Source: Acidovorax sp. NCPPB 3576
GTDB lineage: Bacteria; Pseudomonadota; Gammaproteobacteria; Burkholderiales; Burkholderiaceae_C
Assembly: GCF_028473605.1 (NCBI RefSeq)
Contig: NZ_CP097267.1
Coordinates: 3,216,501 to 3,280,500 of the forward strand
DNA length: 64,000 bases
Direction: 5' to 3'
This document shows positions 60,268 through 64,000 of this stretch, one piece after another; position 1 is the first letter of the stretch, and each line of letters starts with the position of its first letter. A program made the position numbers and the translations under genes. Under the pieces are notes generated by a model. The model saw nothing but the letters and a program-made list of their open reading frames with translations. It was not told where the DNA came from and did not search any database.

Positions 60268-60951
60268 TCAGGCCGCTGGCTGAAGCGCCCCGGCCGCGAC
60301 CCAGGCCGACAGCGCCAGCATCACCGTTCCCGTGAGCCCGTCCAGCACCCGCCAGGCCATGGGCCGCGCGAACACCGCCTGGAGCCTGCGCCCGGCCACC
60401 GCCAGCAGGACGAACCACAGCAGGCTGGCCGACGCCGCCCCGGCCACGAACACCCATTTGAGCCCCCCTTCCTGCCGCGCACCAATGGAGCCCATGAGCA
60501 CCATGGTGTCCAGGTACACGTGCGGGTTGACCAGGGTGATGAGCGCGAGGGTGCCCACCACGCCCCAGGCGCTGCGCTGCGCCCGGTCGGGCCCGCCCGT
60601 GCTCAAGGCCTGGCCGCCCGACCACAACGCGCGGTACCAGGCGAAGAGGCCATAGGCCAGCAGGAACACGGCGCCGCCCAGGGTGAGGGCCTGCGCCAGG
60701 GCGGGCGATTGTCCGAGCAGCGCCGCCGCGCCCGCCACGCCCAGCCCGATCAGCAGCGCGTCCGACACGACACACAGCGCCACGCAGGCACGCACGCATT
60801 CGCCCTGCACGGCCTGCCGCAGCACATAGGCGTTCTGCGCGCCGATGGAGACGATGAGCGAAAGGCAGACCGTGAAGCCGGCCAGCCAGGAAGTCGATGC
60901 CGCGCCCGCAGCGGGGAAGAAAGGGGTCCACATGCGGCCGATTCTGGCCAT
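60268..60951 (-). CDS. LysE/ArgO-family amino-acid exporter
   Basis: 227 aa as a frame, ATG 60933 alternative. Five or six membrane helices with the signature SLIVSIGAQNAYVLRQ and NPHVYLDTMVLMG. Exports basic amino acids. Divergent from an ArgP/LysG-type regulator, the known arrangement for its control. Confidence 0.92.
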   Translation of the reverse strand: MARIGRMWTPFFPAAGAASTSWLAGFTVCLSLIVSIGAQNAYVLRQAVQGECVRACVALCVVSDALLIGLGVAGAAALLGQSPALAQALTLGGAVFLLAYGLFAWYRALWSGGQALSTGGPDRAQRSAWGVVGTLALITLVNPHVYLDTMVLMGSIGARQEGGLKWVFVAGAASASLLWFVLLAVAGRRLQAVFARPMAWRVLDGLTGTVMLALSAWVAAGALQPAA

Positions 60952-60960
60952 CGCCCCGGT

Positions 60961-60974
60961 TTAAGTACACTTAA
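60961..60974. promoter_or_regulatory. palindrome between lysE and argP
   Basis: TTAAG-TACA-CTTAA in the 60-nt divergent gap, a T-N11-A type site suitable for the ArgP regulator; GAAG...CTTC (60991-61003) is nearby. Confidence 0.45.
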
Positions 60975-61011
60975 AAAGCCTTAACATTGTGAAGCAAAAC
61001 TTCATCCCGCC

Positions 61012-61950
61012 ATGTTCGACTACGCCGGTCTGGAAGCCCTCGCTGCGGTGGTGCGCGAAGGCAGCTTCGAGCGCGCCGCGCGGCGCCTGCACGTCACCCC
61101 GTCGGCCGTGTCCCAGCGGGTCAAGCAGTTGGAAGAGCGCGCCGGCCAGGTGCTGGTGCAGCGCGGCACGCCCTGCACGGGCACCGAGGCCGGCCGGCGC
61201 CTGTGCCTGCACCTGGACCAGGTCGCCCTGCTGGAAAACGAACTGCGCCGCACCAACCCCGCCCTGGCGCCCGACGGCCCCACGGCCGCGCCCACGCTCA
61301 AGCTGGCGGTGAACGCGGATTCGCTGTCCACCTGGTTCATGGACGCGATGGCGGACTTCACGGCCGGCGGCAACGAGCTGCTGGACATCCGCATCGACGA
61401 CCAGGAGCACACCGCGCAGCGCATCCGCGAAGGCGAGGTGATCGCCGCCGTCACCGCCAGCGCGGGCAGCATCGCGGGCTGCAACACCTGGCCGCTGGGC
61501 GCCATGCACTACGTGGCGGTCGGCAGCCCGCAATTCGTGGCGCGCCACTTCGGCGGCGGCGTGACGCCCGAGACCGCGGCGCTCGCGCCCATGATGGTCT
61601 ATGGCCGCAACGACCGCCTGCAGGACCAGTGGCTGCAGCGCCAGGGCCTGGCCTCGCGCCGCCACCCGCCCCGCCACTTCATGCCGTCCAACCAGGGGTT
61701 TCTGCGCAGCTGCGAGGTCGGCATGGGCTGGGGCATGCACCCCACGGTGCTGATCGAGCGGCAACTGGCCGATGGCACGCTGGTGGAGCTGCGGCCGCAG
61801 GCGGGGATGGACGTGCCCCTGTACTGGGCACTGCCGCGGTCGGCCCAGGCGGGGCTGGAGCGGCTCACTCGCTGCGTGATGGCGGCGGCGGGGGCCTGGC
61901 TGGGCAACGGCACGGCGGGACCATCGCTTGCTGCGCGTCAAACCCCTTGA
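61012..61950 (+). CDS. argP: LysR-type regulator ArgP/LysG
   Basis: 312 aa. N-terminal HTH (LEALAAVVREGSFERAARRL; TPSAVSQRVKQLEERAG) and effector domain with the ArgP-type NADSLSTWF and RRHPPRHFMPSNQGF pattern. Activates the divergent exporter in response to Lys/Arg-type ligands. Confidence 0.92.
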   Translation: MFDYAGLEALAAVVREGSFERAARRLHVTPSAVSQRVKQLEERAGQVLVQRGTPCTGTEAGRRLCLHLDQVALLENELRRTNPALAPDGPTAAPTLKLAVNADSLSTWFMDAMADFTAGGNELLDIRIDDQEHTAQRIREGEVIAAVTASAGSIAGCNTWPLGAMHYVAVGSPQFVARHFGGGVTPETAALAPMMVYGRNDRLQDQWLQRQGLASRRHPPRHFMPSNQGFLRSCEVGMGWGMHPTVLIERQLADGTLVELRPQAGMDVPLYWALPRSAQAGLERLTRCVMAAAGAWLGNGTAGPSLAARQTP

Positions 61951-62040
61951 CGCCGGAACGGGCATGCTCTGCCCCGGCCCAACCCACCCGACTACCAGAC
62001 CGCTCGACTTCACCACCGCGCAGCGATACGCGCCGACCCG

Positions 62041-62466
62041 ATGGATTCACCTGCTCCCCTTCAGCCCCCCGTTCGGCACACCCTGGACCTGGCGGGCATC
62101 ACCGACCTCGTGCACGGCTTCTATGCCGACGTGCGTGCCGATGCCCTGCTGGGCCCCGTGTTCGACGCGGCGCTGCAGGACTGCTGGGAGTCGCACCTGG
62201 CGCGCATGGTGGACTTCTGGAGCACGGTGGCGCTGGGCAGCCGGCGCTACCGCCGCAACGTGCTCGCGCGGCACGGCGCTCTGGAGGGCGTGACGCCGGC
62301 GCATTTCGCGGCCTGGGTGGGGCTGTGGCGGCGGCACACCGAGCGCCGCTTCGCGCCCGAGGTCGCGCAGTCGCTGCAGCTGGCCGCGCACGGCGTGGCC
62401 CGCGCGCTGTTCCGCCAATGCTTTGGGCACCTGCCGGCCTTCGACATGCCGGCCGGCGGCCACTGA
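62041..62466 (+). CDS. group III truncated haemoglobin
   Basis: 141 aa. Helical globin pattern with DLVHGFYADVRADALLGPVF, the proximal region ..W..HLARMVDFWSTVALGSRRYRR and HFAAWVGLWRRHTERRF. Group III members bind O2/NO. No operon partner is clear. Confidence 0.85.
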   Translation: MDSPAPLQPPVRHTLDLAGITDLVHGFYADVRADALLGPVFDAALQDCWESHLARMVDFWSTVALGSRRYRRNVLARHGALEGVTPAHFAAWVGLWRRHTERRFAPEVAQSLQLAAHGVARALFRQCFGHLPAFDMPAGGH

Positions 62467-62485
62467 CGGCGCGCGCGGCGGCGGC

Positions 62486-62725
62486 TCAGCGCCGGGACGC
62501 CGGGCCCTGCCCGGCCTGGGCGCGCAGTGGCTCCAGCAGGGCCGACAGGCCGTTGTGGTCGATCTCGTGCATGAGGGCCAGCAGCCGGCCCAGATCGCCG
62601 CGCGGAAAGCCTTCGCGGGCGAACCAGTTCAGGTAGTTGCCCGGCAGGTCCGCAATGGCGTGGCCCTTGTACTTGCCGTAGGGCATCTGCACGGTCAGCA
62701 GGCGCTGCAGTTGTTCCGGGTCCAT
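62486..62725 (-). CDS. DUF3820 protein
   Basis: 79 aa: MPYGKYKGHAIADLPGNYLN and WFAREGFPRGDLGRLLALMHEI, the DUF3820 signature. 6 nt after the SUI1 gene stop, so co-transcribed. Function unknown. Confidence 0.88.
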   Translation of the reverse strand: MDPEQLQRLLTVQMPYGKYKGHAIADLPGNYLNWFAREGFPRGDLGRLLALMHEIDHNGLSALLEPLRAQAGQGPASRR

Positions 62726-62731
62726 GGCGGC

Positions 62732-63091
62732 TCAGCCCCCGGCCCGCTTGACGGTGTGGCCCCGTTGCCGCAGCGCGTCCATCACGCGCTCGACATGGTC
62801 GCCCTGCACCTCGATCACGCCATCCTTCACCGTACCGCCGCTGCCGCACGCGGCCTTGAGCTGCTTGCCCAGCAGCGCCAGCGCGGCCTCGTCCAGCGCC
62901 ACGCCCTTCACCACCGTGACCGCCTTGCCGCCACGGCCCTTGGTCTCGCGCGAGACCCGCACGGTGCCATCGCCCGCCGGCACCGCGCGGGCCGCCTGGC
63001 AGGCGCACTGCGCCACGGGCTGGCGGCAGCCGGGGCACATGCGGCCGGACTCGGTCGAATAGACGAGGCCACCCAGATCGCTCAGGCGCAT
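62732..63091 (-). CDS. SUI1-domain translation factor (YciH-like)
   Basis: 119 aa. A Cys-rich start (CPGCRQPVAQCAC) and a SUI1 fold (ETKGRGGKAVTVVKGVALDE; KQLKAACGSGGTVKDGVIEV). Bacterial SUI1 proteins affect start-codon choice; the extra zinc-like start is notable. Confidence 0.9.
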   Translation of the reverse strand: MRLSDLGGLVYSTESGRMCPGCRQPVAQCACQAARAVPAGDGTVRVSRETKGRGGKAVTVVKGVALDEAALALLGKQLKAACGSGGTVKDGVIEVQGDHVERVMDALRQRGHTVKRAGG

Positions 63092-63315
63092 GGCGGCCCC
63101 CCCGGTGGGTCGAAGAAAACGGCGGCAGTGGCAATCAGGCGCATGGCGAGGGGCCCGGGGCGCGGGCGAAGGACAGCGGGCGAGGAATGGAGGCGGGAAA
63201 TAGAGAGAGGCGGGAAATGGGCATGAAAGGCCTCAAAGACCGCGAATTATCCGCATCCCGCCCCAGGGCGGCACAATCGCGGGTTCCCTCTTTCGCGCCC
63301 CGGTGCGCGCCTGCC

Positions 63316-64000
63316 ATGCCTTTTGCTTCCCTCGGCCTATCGCCCGCCCTCGTCCACGCCGCCGATGCGATGGGCTTCACCACGCCCACGGCGGTCCAGG
63401 CCGAGGCCATTCCGGCCGTGCTGCGCGGCGCCGACGTGCGGGCCTGCGCGCAGACCGGTTCGGGCAAGACCGCCGCCTTCGCATTGCCTCTGCTGCAGCA
63501 ATGCCTGCCGCACACGCTGGCCCAGCCTGGGCGGGGTGCGCGCCGCGTGCGGGCCCTGGTACTGGTGCCCACGCGCGAGCTGGCGGAGCAGGTCGGCGAG
63601 GTCCTGCGCGACCTGGCGCGGCACCTGCTGCCGCAGCGCCTGGCGGTCGCCGTGGTGTTCGGCGGCGTGTCGATCAACCCGCAGATGATGGGCCTGCGCA
63701 GCGGGGCCGACATCGTCGTCGCCACGCCGGGCCGCCTGCTGGACCTGGTGGACCACAACGCGGTGGCGCTCTCCGCCGTGCAGACCCTGGTGCTGGACGA
63801 GGCCGACCGCCTGCTCGACTTAGGGTTTGCCGAGGAACTGAACCGCGTGCTGGCGCTGTTGCCCGTTGAGCGGCAGAACCTGCTGTTTTCGGCCACCTTC
63901 GCGCCGGCGGTGGCCGCGCTGGCGGACGGCCTGCTGCGCGAGCCGGTGCGCATCGAGATCGCCCACTCGCCCGAGACCACGCCGGACATCGCCCAGCGCG
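63316..64000 (+). CDS. DEAD-box ATP-dependent RNA helicase, 3' end outside window
   Basis: At least 228 codons from ATG 63316 with no stop by the window end. Q motif FTTPTAVQAEAIP, AQTGSGKT, PTRELAEQ, FGGVSINPQ, ATPGRLLD, DEAD in VLDEADRLLDLGF and FSATF. RhlE-like core in order. The remaining helicase domain is cut off. Confidence 0.94.
   Translation, partial: MPFASLGLSPALVHAADAMGFTTPTAVQAEAIPAVLRGADVRACAQTGSGKTAAFALPLLQQCLPHTLAQPGRGARRVRALVLVPTRELAEQVGEVLRDLARHLLPQRLAVAVVFGGVSINPQMMGLRSGADIVVATPGRLLDLVDHNAVALSAVQTLVLDEADRLLDLGFAEELNRVLALLPVERQNLLFSATFAPAVAALADGLLREPVRIEIAHSPETTPDIAQR

Noticed and set aside
1..64000. CRISPR array
   Set aside because: No evenly spaced 25-40 bp direct repeats with unique spacers were seen; repeats found are 21-bp coding units, operators and IS ends.

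Overview
The window is high-GC DNA typical of a Comamonadaceae betaproteobacterium. Acidovorax/Paracidovorax is my best guess, from the chromosomal gene set (relA, ompR-envZ, ispD-ispF, mfd, a Bug-type binding protein, serB, argP/lysE) and general sequence style. Positions 1 to about 44,520 are an integrated tailed-phage genome whose far end lies outside the window. Positions 44,518 to 64,000 are ordinary chromosome. The junction is a tRNA-Val(GAC) gene whose 3' end faces the phage integrase, so this tRNA is the likely attachment site.

Prophage, left arm (30,327 down to 1, almost all minus strand). Early genes run cro-like, a 105-aa ORF, CII-like, ParB-like, SF2 helicase, PriCT_2/Toprim primase and a zinc-finger protein that may be the late antiterminator. 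After a plus-strand accessory island (about 19.7-24.3 kb, containing an IS5-type element that splits a DUF4145-like frame) come the virion genes: HNH, small and large terminase, HK97 protease, capsid, portal, head-tail joining proteins, tail tube, frameshifted tail chaperones, tape measure and tail tip/fibre. This is a long non-contractile (siphovirus-type) tail. A Rha-family moron sits inside the tail genes. Several late-gene gaps hold intrinsic terminators, which implies a processive antiterminator. No lysis genes are seen; they may lie to the left.

Prophage, right arm (30,409 up to 44,427, mostly plus strand). It starts with a LexA-like CI repressor and continues through AT-rich cargo: secreted, membrane and zinc-ribbon small proteins, a broken nuclease and orphan genes. 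Next is a second immunity module at 37.7-39.4 kb laid out like phage P22 immI: a Mnt-like repressor, a divergent Arc-sized repressor and an ORF6N antirepressor, with three copies of ACCACGGTGGT between them. A chain of overlapping small genes then leads to excisionase and integrase. The promoter of that chain carries TAGCGCTA/CAGCGCTA motifs 25 bp apart. Related motifs, with the same 25-bp spacing, lie in the cro/cI control region, so one repressor may control both.

Chromosome. relA and an alpha/beta hydrolase lie divergent from a 3-hydroxybutyrate dehydrogenase. A SIMPL-domain periplasmic protein is divergent from ompR-envZ. ispD-ispF follow, divergent from mfd. Then come a Bug solute receptor, serB, a MetQ-like protein, the argP/lysE divergent pair, a truncated haemoglobin, a SUI1/DUF3820 pair and the start of a DEAD-box RNA helicase cut by the window end.
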